Source: an uncultured Eubacteriales bacterium (GTDB lineage: Bacteria > Bacillota > Clostridia > Oscillospirales > Oscillospiraceae). Taken from it: a DNA stretch of 10,732 nucleotides. Position 1 is the stretch's first letter, and each line of letters starts with the position of its first letter. The translations under genes were made by a program, and so were the position numbers. The notes beneath the pieces were generated by a model that saw only the letters and a program-made list of their open reading frames with translations, made no database searches and had not been told where the DNA came from. Positions 1 through 6,746 of this stretch are shown piece after piece. The stretch covers positions 1 to 10,732 of the forward strand of contig UROL01000062.1 of assembly GCA_900549495.1 (NCBI GenBank). The letters are read 5' to 3'.

Positions 1-41
1 AAGGCTATTCGTCGGCAGCGTCAGATGTGTATAAGAGACAG
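1..41 (+). other. Illumina Nextera adapter with i5 index (synthetic contamination)
   Basis: Bases 9-22 read TCGTCGGCAGCGTC and bases 23-41 read AGATGTGTATAAGAGACAG. Together these are the Nextera Read-1 transposase adapter, ending in the 19-bp Tn5 mosaic end. Bases 1-8 (AAGGCTAT) sit exactly where the i5 index sits in a Nextera library molecule and, from memory, equal index S520. The stretch is therefore library-derived and was left on the contig end. Reading through it gives the familiar contaminant peptides MCIRDS on the plus strand and LLYTSDAADE on the minus strand. Nothing in 1-41 should be annotated as genome. Confidence 0.97.
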
Positions 42-1012
42 TGGTCGCACCATGCGTCAAACGCCGGATCCTCCCGCTGCAGCTCCGGGTGAGACATTAC
101 GTTGGCAATGGCCTCTGCCACGCCCTGCTCAAAGCGGACCGTGGGCCGGAAGTCCGGCACGGCATTTTTCAGCTTCCGGTTGTCGAAAACCACGGAATTG
201 GCCTTGTCGCCAATCAGGGAGCCCAGCATATCATACTTGCCGGTGGCCGCCAGGAAATAGGAGGAGACGTAATAGGGCTTCAGCTCTACCCCCAGGCAGC
301 GGGCAATGGTGGAATAGATTTGGTTCCAGGTCAGGGTTTCGTCATTGGTAATCTGGAAGGCCTCGCCAATGGCGTGGGGGTTGCCCATCAGGCCCACATA
401 GCCCTTGGCGAAGTCGGTGTTGTGGGTCATGGTCCACAGGCTGGTGCCGTCGCCGTGGATGATAACGGGCTTGCCCTCCAGCATCCGCTTGAGCACCTGG
501 AAGCTGCCCTTGTCGCCGTGAACCCCCAGAGGTACACTCCGGTTGTCATAGGTGTGGCTGGGGCGGATGATGGTCACGGGGAACTGCTGCTCCCGGTAGG
601 CTTTCATCAGTACCTCCTCACAGGCAATCTTGTTGCGGGAATACTGCCAGTAGGGGTTGGCCAGGGTGGTGCCCTCGGTAATCCGGTAGTCTGCCCCCGG
701 CTTGTGATAGGCAGAAGCAGAGCTGGTATACAGGTACTGCTTCGTCTTTCCGGAGAACAGGCGGATATCCCGCTCCACCTGCCAGGGCTCAAAGCCGATG
801 AACTGACACACGCAGTCAAATTGCAGCCCCTGGATGGCCTGCTGTACGGCGGCCTCCTCGTTCATATCCGCCTGAATCCAGTGAACAGTGCCGGGCATTT
901 CCTCTCGCCGGGAGCCCCGGTTGAGCAGGTATACCTCCCAGCCGGTCTGGCAAAGCAGCCGTGTAATTGCCATGCTGATGGTGCCGGTTCCGCCAATCAT
1001 TAAAACCTTCAT
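42..1012 (-). CDS. NAD-dependent epimerase/dehydratase-like protein (extended SDR), 3'-truncated by adapter
   Basis: This is an oxidoreductase/epimerase-type protein with a Rossmann NAD(P)-binding fold; its substrate cannot be told from sequence. The start ATG (1010-1012) has an AGGAGG site (1018-1025) 5 nt upstream. About 323 residues are genuine. The N-terminus MKVLMIGGTGTIS carries the GxxGxx(S) dinucleotide-binding loop (residues 7-13). NRG at 31-33 follows the second strand and an acidic residue (D49) follows the third. TSSAS (96-100) and the YSRNK motif (Y124...K128) give the Ser-Tyr-Lys catalytic set of SDR enzymes. An IIRPSHTYD segment at about 148-156 is typical of extended SDRs. Frame continues into the adapter to a stop at 5-7, but residues from 324 on are artefactual. 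It is transcribed divergently from the XRE regulator, which may control it. It could equally belong to an SDR subfamily that binds a nucleotide-sugar or RNA; the specific activity is unknown. Confidence 0.88.
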
Positions 1013-1045
1013 GGTTCTACCTCCTGCATAAAAATAGACCCCTCC

Positions 1046-1074
1046 ATGTTACCAGATTCTACGCCATCCGTCAA
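1046..1074 (-). promoter_or_regulatory. Promoter for the SDR gene (leftward, extended -10)
   Basis: Read on the minus strand: TTGACG (-35, plus 1069-1074), a 17-nt spacer, then TAACAT (-10, plus 1046-1051). TGG directly before the -10 gives the extended TGn motif. It predicts a 5' leader of roughly 25-30 nt carrying the AGGAGG site at 1018-1025. Its -35 faces the -35 of the rightward promoter across 11 nt. Confidence 0.7.
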
Positions 1075-1085
1075 TAAAAATTGCC

Positions 1086-1114
1086 TTGACGGTGTGGTTT
1101 TCGGGTGATAGGAT
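1086..1114 (+). promoter_or_regulatory. Promoter for the XRE regulator (rightward, extended -10)
   Basis: TTGACG (1086-1091), a 17-nt spacer, then TAGGAT (1109-1114), preceded by TGA so that an extended -10 (TGnTAGGAT) is present. Transcription would begin near 1121, giving an unusually long leader of about 290 nt before the regulator's ATG at 1415. With the leftward promoter, the two -35 boxes form an inverted repeat, CCGTCAA (1068-1074) and TTGACGG (1086-1092). Confidence 0.65.
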
Positions 1115-1120
1115 GAAAAC

Positions 1121-1414
1121 GAGCGGGTATAGGAAGGTATTCTCCATATGGCTGCCCCGGGGGAGCAAATGAAGCATGGCAGCATCCATAGAATCAAGAA
1201 AGTCAGAGAATCCCCCTCCTTGCATCTAAAAAAATCGGAGCCTGGGCAAAGGCAATGCTTTGCTGTCCCCGCCCGCCGGGAGCAGATGGAAAGGAAATTC
1301 CCGGCGGCAAGGGGAAAATTAGGCATTGTACCGCAACCGTAGCAAAAACGCAACCGGTGGGAGATTGTCTTTCGGAAGAAAATCGCCTACACTGTCAGCG
1401 GAGGTGTATTAACA
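1121..1414 (+). promoter_or_regulatory. Long structured 5' leader of the XRE regulator gene
   Basis: No convincing gene lies in this ~290-nt stretch, but it is rich in potential RNA structure. Three elements stand out. (1) A 10-bp stem with a 3-nt bulge pairs 1147-1156 with 1178-1190. (2) The long hairpin at 1252-1329 is listed separately. (3) A smaller hairpin pairs 1363-1371 with 1376-1384 (one mismatch, TCGG loop) and can extend outward through 1357-1361 with 1386-1392. It ends 7 nt before the GGAGG ribosome site (1400-1404). No riboswitch class I know was recognised. A 64-codon frame at 1148-1342, with AGGAAGG 10 nt upstream, could be a leader peptide, but the hairpins run through it and I see no protein family. 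Regulation at transcription or translation level is an inference. Confidence 0.45.
1252..1329. repeat. Long imperfect hairpin (about 23 bp paired) in the leader
   Basis: Three stacked stems nest inside one another. Bases 1252-1260 pair with 1321-1329 (9 bp, two G-U). TCCCC (1266-1270) pairs with GGGGA (1311-1315). CCGCCGGGA (1273-1281) pairs perfectly with TCCCGGCGG (1299-1307). They are separated by a 5x5 and a 2x3 internal loop, with a 17-nt terminal loop (1282-1298). There is no T-run at its foot on the plus strand, so it is not an intrinsic terminator. It could be a regulatory RNA domain or one copy of a dispersed palindromic repeat; a genome-wide copy count would separate these. Confidence 0.6.
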
Positions 1415-2086
1415 ATGATTTTTTCGGAAAAACTGCAGCTGCTCCGGAGAAGCAAAGGGCTGACTCAGGAAAAGCTGGCAGAAAAATTGGATGTGTCTCG
1501 GCAGGCAGTGGCAAGGTGGGAAGCGGGGCAGGCCTATCCCGACATTGGTAATCTGATTGCAATCAGCAGACTGTTCCATGTGACGGTGGATTATCTGGTG
1601 AAAGACCAGGCCTGCGCTGTGAGCTGCACCAACGGTGCTTCCCGGGATATTGAGAAGCTGGTGGCATTTCGCCTGGAAGCCAATGTCCATACCTATGCTG
1701 CCTATATGAATGCGGTGGATTCCACAAGACTGGATTCCCACGATTTTTCCTATCAGAACGGGGCTTACACTTACCACGATACCTATGTAGGCGGCGAACA
1801 ATTTGCCGGGGAAGAGGCAATCTGGTATCAGGGAAAATCCCAATATGCCATGAATTATATGGGCCGGGTTTTGGGGCAGCGGTTCAGCGGGGATTTTCTG
1901 AAAGAAGCGCTGCGTAGGGCAGACAGAAAAATGCCCTACAGGGGGCCGGAATATTATCAGGCAGGGGAATATACCTATAAGTGCAATGTGGCCGGGGATT
2001 TCAGCTGGTTCCAGGGCTATGAGGAAATTTATTGCGACGAAGAAAAAGTGTTTGAATGTTATTTCCATGGGGGAATCACGAAATAA
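1415..2086 (+). CDS. XRE-family transcriptional regulator with C-terminal DUF5680-like domain
   Basis: This is a 223-residue predicted cytoplasmic DNA-binding regulator. Residues 5-63 form a Cro/C1-type helix-turn-helix: LRRSKGLTQEKLAEKL, then the recognition helix SRQAVARWEAG (29-39), then YPDIGNLIAISRLFHVTVDYLV. Residues ~75-223 resemble the DUF5680 domain as I remember it, with an S-H-D-F-S-Y stretch (108-113), VGGEQFAGEEAIWY (125-138), MNYMGRV (146-152), MPYRGPEYY (173-181) and GDFSWFQGYEEI (194-205). This domain probably senses a small molecule or protein, but no ligand is known to me. The ATG has GGAGG (1400-1404) 10 nt upstream. Its base composition looks less GC-rich than smc and the genes beyond, which could mean more recent acquisition. 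It is divergent from the SDR gene and closed by its own terminator, so it is separate from the smc operon. Confidence 0.88.
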   Translation: MIFSEKLQLLRRSKGLTQEKLAEKLDVSRQAVARWEAGQAYPDIGNLIAISRLFHVTVDYLVKDQACAVSCTNGASRDIEKLVAFRLEANVHTYAAYMNAVDSTRLDSHDFSYQNGAYTYHDTYVGGEQFAGEEAIWYQGKSQYAMNYMGRVLGQRFSGDFLKEALRRADRKMPYRGPEYYQAGEYTYKCNVAGDFSWFQGYEEIYCDEEKVFECYFHGGITK

Positions 2087-2095
2087 ACCGTCTGG

Positions 2096-2123
2096 GCACC
2101 TCGGCGTTTGCCGGGGTGCTTTT
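2096..2123 (+). terminator. Intrinsic terminator after the XRE regulator
   Basis: GCACCTCGGC (2096-2105) pairs with GCCGGGGTGC (2110-2119), giving a 10-bp stem with one G-U pair. The loop is GTTT and a TTTT run (2120-2123) follows. It begins 9 nt after the regulator's stop codon and lies before the smc promoter, insulating the two units. Confidence 0.85.
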
Positions 2124-2172
2124 GCATGTGCAGGAATATCCAAAAATGATTCCCTTTATGCGAAAGAAAAAC

Positions 2173-2201
2173 TTGCAATTTCCCGGTTTTCCAGATATAA
2201 T
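2173..2201 (+). promoter_or_regulatory. Promoter of the smc-ftsY-...-leuS operon
   Basis: TTGCAA (2173-2178), a 17-nt spacer and a perfect TATAAT (2196-2201) make a near-consensus sigma-A/sigma-70 promoter in an AT-rich patch. Transcription should start near 2208, about 35 nt before the smc start. No other promoter of similar quality was seen downstream between the tightly packed genes, so it plausibly drives all seven. Confidence 0.8.
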
Positions 2202-2230
2202 AAAACGAATATTCTTATAATTATCGTACA

Positions 2231-2245
2231 AGAGGTTTTGTAGTG
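2231..2245 (+). promoter_or_regulatory. Ribosome site and GTG start of smc
   Basis: AGAGG (2231-2235) lies 7 nt before GTG (2243-2245). The frame from this GTG reads (M)YLKSLELQGFKSF, the normal SMC N-terminus, so a non-ATG start is well supported. The ribosome site is weaker than those of the downstream genes, and with GTG may moderate SMC synthesis (inference). Confidence 0.75.
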
Positions 2246-5200
2246 TATCTAAAATCTTTGGAATTGCAGGGCTTTAAGTCCTTCCCGGACAAGACCCTCA
2301 TTCGGTTCGGCGACGATATCACCGCCATCGTCGGCCCCAACGGCTCCGGAAAATCCAATATTTCCGATGCTATATTGTGGGTTTTGGGGGAACAAAGTAC
2401 CAAAACCCTCCGGGGTGCCAAAATGGAGGACGTGATTTTCGGCGGCACCCAGAAGCGCAGCGCCGTGGGCTTTGCCGAGGCCACCCTGACCCTGGACAAT
2501 ACCGATAGGGCCCTGGCCTATGATGCTGACGAGGTGATGGTCACCCGCCGCTATTACCGCAGCGGGGACGGAGAATACTATATCAACAAGCAGTCCGCCC
2601 GGCTCAAAGACATCAACGAGCTGTTTATGGACACCGGCCTGGGCCGGGAGGGCTATTCCAACATCGGTCAGGGACGTATCGATGAAATCCTGTCCCTGAA
2701 AAGCAACGACCGCCGGGAAATCTTCGAGGAGGCCGCCGGTATTTCCAAATACCGCCACCGCAAGGAAGAGACCGAGCGCAAGCTCGCCCAGACCGAGGAC
2801 AATCTCCTGCGTATTGGAGACAAGGTCTCGGAGCTGGAGCTACAGCTGGAGCCCCTGAAGGTGCAGTCCGAAAAGGCCAGAAAGTATCTGGAATTGAAGG
2901 ACGAGCTTAAGGGGGTGGAGGTTGCCGTCTGGCTGGACAGCCTGGACAAGCTCTCCGCTGCCGCCAAGAAGGCCGAGGAGGACTATGCCTCCGCCTCCTT
3001 CGTCCTGCAACAGGCCCATGACGACCTGGACAGGCTCTATGCCCAGGCAGAGGAGCTGGGTGGCGCTCTGCGCCAGAAGGATGCAGACCTGGAAACCCTC
3101 CGGGTCAAGGTGAATATGTTCCAGTCCACCCACCAGCAGCTGGACGGCCAGATGGCCGTGCTCCGGGGCAATGTGGAAAATAACAACGCCAATATTCAGC
3201 GAATTGAAGAGGAGCTCCAGGGCCAGGAGGATCGCTCCGGCGGCATCGTGGCACAGATTGCCCAGGCAGAAGGCCGAATCGCCCAGGTGGACGATACCAT
3301 AGCCTCCGGGAACAAAGAGCTGGAGGGGCTACAGCTGGAGCTGGCCACCATTACAGCCAGCGCCCAGGGAATGACCAAACGCTTTTTGGAGCTGCGTAGT
3401 CAGGAGTCCACTCTGGCCGCAGACATTGCAGGCCGGGAGGCAGATGTCCGGGGCCTGGAAGAGAGCATCGGCCAGAATTCCCAGCGCCTGGAAGAGCTGA
3501 AGGGCGACCTCTCCTCCGGCGCAGCCCGGCTGGGCCAGGCCCGGGATTCCCTGACCCAGGCCCAGAAGCAGCTGCAACAGGCTAGAGAGCAGGTTACGGC
3601 GGCCAACAATACCATCTCCGGCTATACCCTGCGCCAGTCCTCCCGGGCCAAACGGGTGGAGGATGCCCAGCAGCATCTGCGGGAGCTCAATAGCAAGCTG
3701 GATTCTGTCACCGCCAGGGCCAAGGTGTTCCGGGCCATGGAGCGGGACTTTGAAAATTACCAGAAATCCGTCCGCATGGTGATGCAGGAGGCGGAGCGGG
3801 GGCGGCTGCCCAATGTGCACGGCCCGGTGTCCCGGCTGATTCGCACCCAGGATGAATACACCGTGGCCATTGAAATCGGACTGGGAGCCGCCATGCAGCA
3901 AATCGTGGTGGGCAGCGAGTCCGACGGCAAGGCCGCCATCTCCTTCCTGAAACGCACCGGCGGCGGCCGGGCGACCTTCCTGCCCCTTACCGGCATCCAG
4001 GGAAGGCTCCTGCAGGAGACTGGCCTGGAAGGCTGCCGGGGCTTTGTGGGCATTGCCTCCGGCCTGGTCAGCTGCGACAAGACCTACCGTGGCATTGTGG
4101 ATAACCTGCTGGGCAGAACCGTCATTGTCCAGGATATGGATGCGGCCATTGCCATGTCCCAGAAATACCGCAGCCGCTTTAAGATTGTCACCCTGGACGG
4201 CCAGGTGATGAACCCTGGCGGCTCCATGACCGGCGGCTCCGTCAACAAGGATTCCGGCATTCTCTCCCGGGCCAACGAGCTGGAAAAGCTGACGGCCCAG
4301 GAAAAGCAGCTGCAAACCGATATTCTTACGGCTCAGGCCGAGCACACCGAGGCCAAGCGTCAGTATGACCAGGTGGCGTTCCAGCTCTCCGCTGCCCGGG
4401 ACCAACTCCGGGAGGCAGAGGACCAGGTGCTTCTCCTCCAGGGCCAGGAAAAGCAGTACCAGGTGATGGTGGATGCCATTGCCGAGGCAGAGCAGTCCGC
4501 CCGCCGGGAGCAGGAGAGTCTGCAAAATCGCACCCAAACCGACCGGGAGCGCTGCGCCGCCCAGCGGGCCAAGCTGGGTGTGCTGAGTCAGCAGCTCACC
4601 CAATGCCGCAGTGATATTGCCCTATTGGAGGGCAGCCAGACAGAGACGGTGGAGGCCACCGCCGCTGTCAACGACAAAATTACCGGCCTGAAAACCGAGC
4701 TTGCCGCCCTGGAGGCGGAGCGGGGCACAGCCCAGTCCCACATTGAGGATTTGAAGAGCCTACGCACCGCCATGGAAGGGGACAGGGAAAAGAAGCTGGC
4801 CCTGGCCAACTCCATCCGGGAGGATACCCAGCGGCTGAACGGCCAGATTTCGGAGCTTTTGGCCCGCCAGCAGGAGAACGATGCCCAGGCCCGGGATATG
4901 AACGCCCAAATGGAATCTGCCGTTGCCGACCGGGCACAGACCGAGGCATCCAAGACCCTCTCCCAGCGGGAGGCCCAGGAGAAGAGCAAGGATATCCTGA
5001 ACATGGAGCGAGCCTGTGCCCTGCTGGAGCAGAAGAAGGTCACCTCCTCCATGGAGGAAAAGCAGATTATCGACAAGCTGTGGGATTCCTACGGCCTGAC
5101 CCCCAGCACTGCCAAGGAATTCCGGGGGGAAATCGAGTCCATCACTGCCGGAAACCGGCGCATTGGTGAGCTAAAGCGGAAGATTGCCGCCCTGGGAACC

Positions 5201-5815
5201 CCCAACCTGGGCGCCATCGAGGAATATGCCCGGGTGAACGAGCGCTACAGCTATCTGGCCGCCCAGCGGGACGATGTGCTGACCTCCAAGCGGGAGCTGG
5301 AGGGAGTTATCCGGGATATCACCAAGGAAATGACCACCATTTTCGTCACGGAGTTCCAGAAGATTGACCACTATTTCGGCGAGGTGTTTGCCGAGATGTT
5401 CGGCGGCGGCAAGGGTCAGCTGATTTTGGAGGATCCGGAGAATCCTCTGACCTGCGGCATCGAAATCCGGGTGCAGCCCCCCGGAAAGCAGGTGAAGACC
5501 ATCACCCTGCTCTCCGGCGGAGAGAAGGCCTTTGTGGCCACGGCACTGTATTTCTCCATCCTGAAGGTGCGGCCTACCCCCTTCTGCCTGCTGGACGAAA
5601 TCGATGCCGCCCTGGACGACCGGAACGTGGAGCGCTTCGCCCACTATATGCATAACCTCAGCCAAAAGACCCAGTTTATCGTCATCACCCACCGCCGTGG
5701 CACCATGGAGGCATCCAATGTGCTCTACGGCGTTACCATGCAGGAGCAGGGTGTTTCCAGCCTGCTGCGGCTGGATTTGAACCAGATGACTGAAATGCTG
5801 GGCATTGGAGAATAA
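2243..5815 (+). CDS. smc: Chromosome partition protein SMC
   Basis: SMC is the ATP-driven core of bacterial condensin. It dimerises through its hinge and works with ScpA/ScpB to compact and separate chromosomes. At 1190 residues it matches the usual length of about 1,190. The N-terminal head carries Walker A GPNGSGKS (31-38) and the GYSNIGQGRIDE segment (137-148). A long charged coiled coil rich in E/Q/R/A follows (~170-505). The hinge (~520-670) is recognisable from HGPVSRL near 526 and the GGSMTGGS segment near 656-665. The returning coil runs ~680-1010. The C-terminal head holds the ABC signature LLSGGEKA (1089-1096) and Walker B FCLLDEID with D1118-E1119, followed by the AALDDRN D-loop. 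All ATPase motifs are intact. It is first in the operon, 19 nt before ftsY. The common rnc neighbour is not upstream. Confidence 0.98.
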   Translation: MYLKSLELQGFKSFPDKTLIRFGDDITAIVGPNGSGKSNISDAILWVLGEQSTKTLRGAKMEDVIFGGTQKRSAVGFAEATLTLDNTDRALAYDADEVMVTRRYYRSGDGEYYINKQSARLKDINELFMDTGLGREGYSNIGQGRIDEILSLKSNDRREIFEEAAGISKYRHRKEETERKLAQTEDNLLRIGDKVSELELQLEPLKVQSEKARKYLELKDELKGVEVAVWLDSLDKLSAAAKKAEEDYASASFVLQQAHDDLDRLYAQAEELGGALRQKDADLETLRVKVNMFQSTHQQLDGQMAVLRGNVENNNANIQRIEEELQGQEDRSGGIVAQIAQAEGRIAQVDDTIASGNKELEGLQLELATITASAQGMTKRFLELRSQESTLAADIAGREADVRGLEESIGQNSQRLEELKGDLSSGAARLGQARDSLTQAQKQLQQAREQVTAANNTISGYTLRQSSRAKRVEDAQQHLRELNSKLDSVTARAKVFRAMERDFENYQKSVRMVMQEAERGRLPNVHGPVSRLIRTQDEYTVAIEIGLGAAMQQIVVGSESDGKAAISFLKRTGGGRATFLPLTGIQGRLLQETGLEGCRGFVGIASGLVSCDKTYRGIVDNLLGRTVIVQDMDAAIAMSQKYRSRFKIVTLDGQVMNPGGSMTGGSVNKDSGILSRANELEKLTAQEKQLQTDILTAQAEHTEAKRQYDQVAFQLSAARDQLREAEDQVLLLQGQEKQYQVMVDAIAEAEQSARREQESLQNRTQTDRERCAAQRAKLGVLSQQLTQCRSDIALLEGSQTETVEATAAVNDKITGLKTELAALEAERGTAQSHIEDLKSLRTAMEGDREKKLALANSIREDTQRLNGQISELLARQQENDAQARDMNAQMESAVADRAQTEASKTLSQREAQEKSKDILNMERACALLEQKKVTSSMEEKQIIDKLWDSYGLTPSTAKEFRGEIESITAGNRRIGELKRKIAALGTPNLGAIEEYARVNERYSYLAAQRDDVLTSKRELEGVIRDITKEMTTIFVTEFQKIDHYFGEVFAEMFGGGKGQLILEDPENPLTCGIEIRVQPPGKQVKTITLLSGGEKAFVATALYFSILKVRPTPFCLLDEIDAALDDRNVERFAHYMHNLSQKTQFIVITHRRGTMEASNVLYGVTMQEQGVSSLLRLDLNQMTEMLGIGE

Positions 5816-5819
5816 ACCG

Positions 5820-5837
5820 AAAGGAAGAGATACCATG
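5820..5837 (+). promoter_or_regulatory. Ribosome site that sets the ftsY start
   Basis: AAAGGAAG (5820-5827) precedes ATG at 5835-5837 by 7 nt. The same frame is open back to a TTG at 5805 inside smc, which would add ten residues. The ATG is preferred because it has a properly spaced ribosome site and yields the typical MGFFDKIK-type N-terminus. Confidence 0.8.
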
Positions 5838-6737
5838 GGATTTTTTGATAAAATCAAGCAGGGGCTGGCCAAAACCAGGGAGGCCATTACCGATACCTGG
5901 AATGACGTCTTCTCCGCCTCTGAGCTGGACGATGACTTCTATGACGAGCTGGAGGAGAGCCTGATTCTGGCAGACCTGGGCATGGAGACCGCCTCCAAGG
6001 CCACCCAGCGCCTGCGCCAGGCGGTGTCTGCAAAGCACATCCGCCAGGCGGATGAGGCCCGGGAAGAGCTGCGCAGCATCCTGGTGGATATGCTCAACGT
6101 GGGCGACCCGGAGCTGAAGCTGAAAACCCTGCCCAGCGTGATTCTGGTGATTGGCGTCAACGGTGTGGGCAAGACCACCACCATCGGCAAAATTGCCAAG
6201 CAGCAGGTGGACGCAGGGAAAAAGGTGATGCTGGTGGCAGCGGATACCTTCCGGGCTGCCGCCGCCGACCAGCTGGAAATCTGGGCAGAGCGCAGCGGTG
6301 CCTCCATCGTCCGCCAGCATGAGGGGGCGGATCCCGCCTCTGTGGTGTACGACGGCATCCAGTCCGCTTTGGCCAAGGATTCCGATGTGATTATCATCGA
6401 TACCGCCGGACGGCTGCACAACAAGGTCAATCTGATGAACGAGCTGAATAAAATTCGGCGAATTGTTGACAGGGAGCTTCCCAAAGCCTGCAAGGAAGTT
6501 CTGCTGGTGTTGGACGGAACCACCGGCCAGAACGGCCTGATTCAGGCCAAGCAGTTCAAGGAGATTGCCGGTGTCACCGCCATTGCCCTGACCAAGCTGG
6601 ATGGCACCGCCAAGGGCGGCATTGTCATTGCCGTGGCGGATGTGCTGCAAATTCCGGTGAAGTTCATCGGGGTAGGGGAGCAGGAGGATGATTTGATGCC
6701 CTTTGTTGCGGAAGATTTTGTGAAGGCACTGTTTTAA
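5835..6737 (+). CDS. ftsY: Signal recognition particle receptor FtsY
   Basis: FtsY is the membrane-associated SRP-family GTPase that docks the Ffh-4.5S RNA-ribosome complex at the SecYEG translocon. It has 300 residues, the compact form lacking the long acidic N-terminal A domain seen in E. coli; membrane contact is probably through the short amphipathic N-terminus MGFFDKIKQGL. The N domain (~20-90) is helical, with a SLILADLGMETA segment (42-53). The G domain follows: P-loop GVNGVGKTT (107-115), DTFRAAA (137-143), DTAGR (189-193), TKLD (253-256) and GVGE (279-282), followed by the DDLMPF segment (285-290) typical of FtsY C-termini. All nucleotide-binding motifs are intact. The smc-ftsY pairing is common in Firmicutes. 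Its stop overlaps the ribosome site of rdgB. Confidence 0.97.
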   Translation: MGFFDKIKQGLAKTREAITDTWNDVFSASELDDDFYDELEESLILADLGMETASKATQRLRQAVSAKHIRQADEAREELRSILVDMLNVGDPELKLKTLPSVILVIGVNGVGKTTTIGKIAKQQVDAGKKVMLVAADTFRAAAADQLEIWAERSGASIVRQHEGADPASVVYDGIQSALAKDSDVIIIDTAGRLHNKVNLMNELNKIRRIVDRELPKACKEVLLVLDGTTGQNGLIQAKQFKEIAGVTAIALTKLDGTAKGGIVIAVADVLQIPVKFIGVGEQEDDLMPFVAEDFVKALF

Positions 6738-6746
6738 GGAGCAAAT

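Noticed and set aside
23..41. Tn5 mosaic end suggesting a real transposon boundary
   Set aside because: It is joined to the Nextera Read-1 sequence and an 8-base index, with no transposase or IS50 sequence, so it is library adapter.
25..351. Plus-strand frame beginning MCIRDS
   Set aside because: Its start codon lies in adapter sequence and the rest is antisense to the SDR gene with no recognisable family.
41..1003. 320-codon plus-strand open frame opposite the SDR gene
   Set aside because: It is a GC-rich antisense shadow: low-complexity composition, no family features, while the minus strand encodes clear SDR motifs with a promoter and ribosome site.
1321..1340. T-box-like AGG...TACCGC sequence in the leader
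   Set aside because: It does not match the T-box core AGGGTGGnACCGCG, no matching terminator/antiterminator was seen, and the downstream gene is not an amino-acid gene.
1148..1342. 64-codon small frame in the leader with AGGAAGG upstream
   Set aside because: The ribosome site is plausible, but the sequence has no family resemblance and the strong hairpin runs through it. Kept only as a possible leader peptide, not listed as a gene.
1230..1400. Cobalamin riboswitch
   Set aside because: The B12-box and the conserved core are not present on either strand as far as I can read.
3329..4603. 424-codon minus-strand frame opposite smc
   Set aside because: It is a mirror of SMC coding sequence with biased GC at third positions; smc has intact ATPase motifs and full length in its own frame.
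5805..5834. Upstream TTG start for ftsY overlapping smc
   Set aside because: The ATG at 5835 has a well-placed ribosome site and gives the normal FtsY N-terminus.
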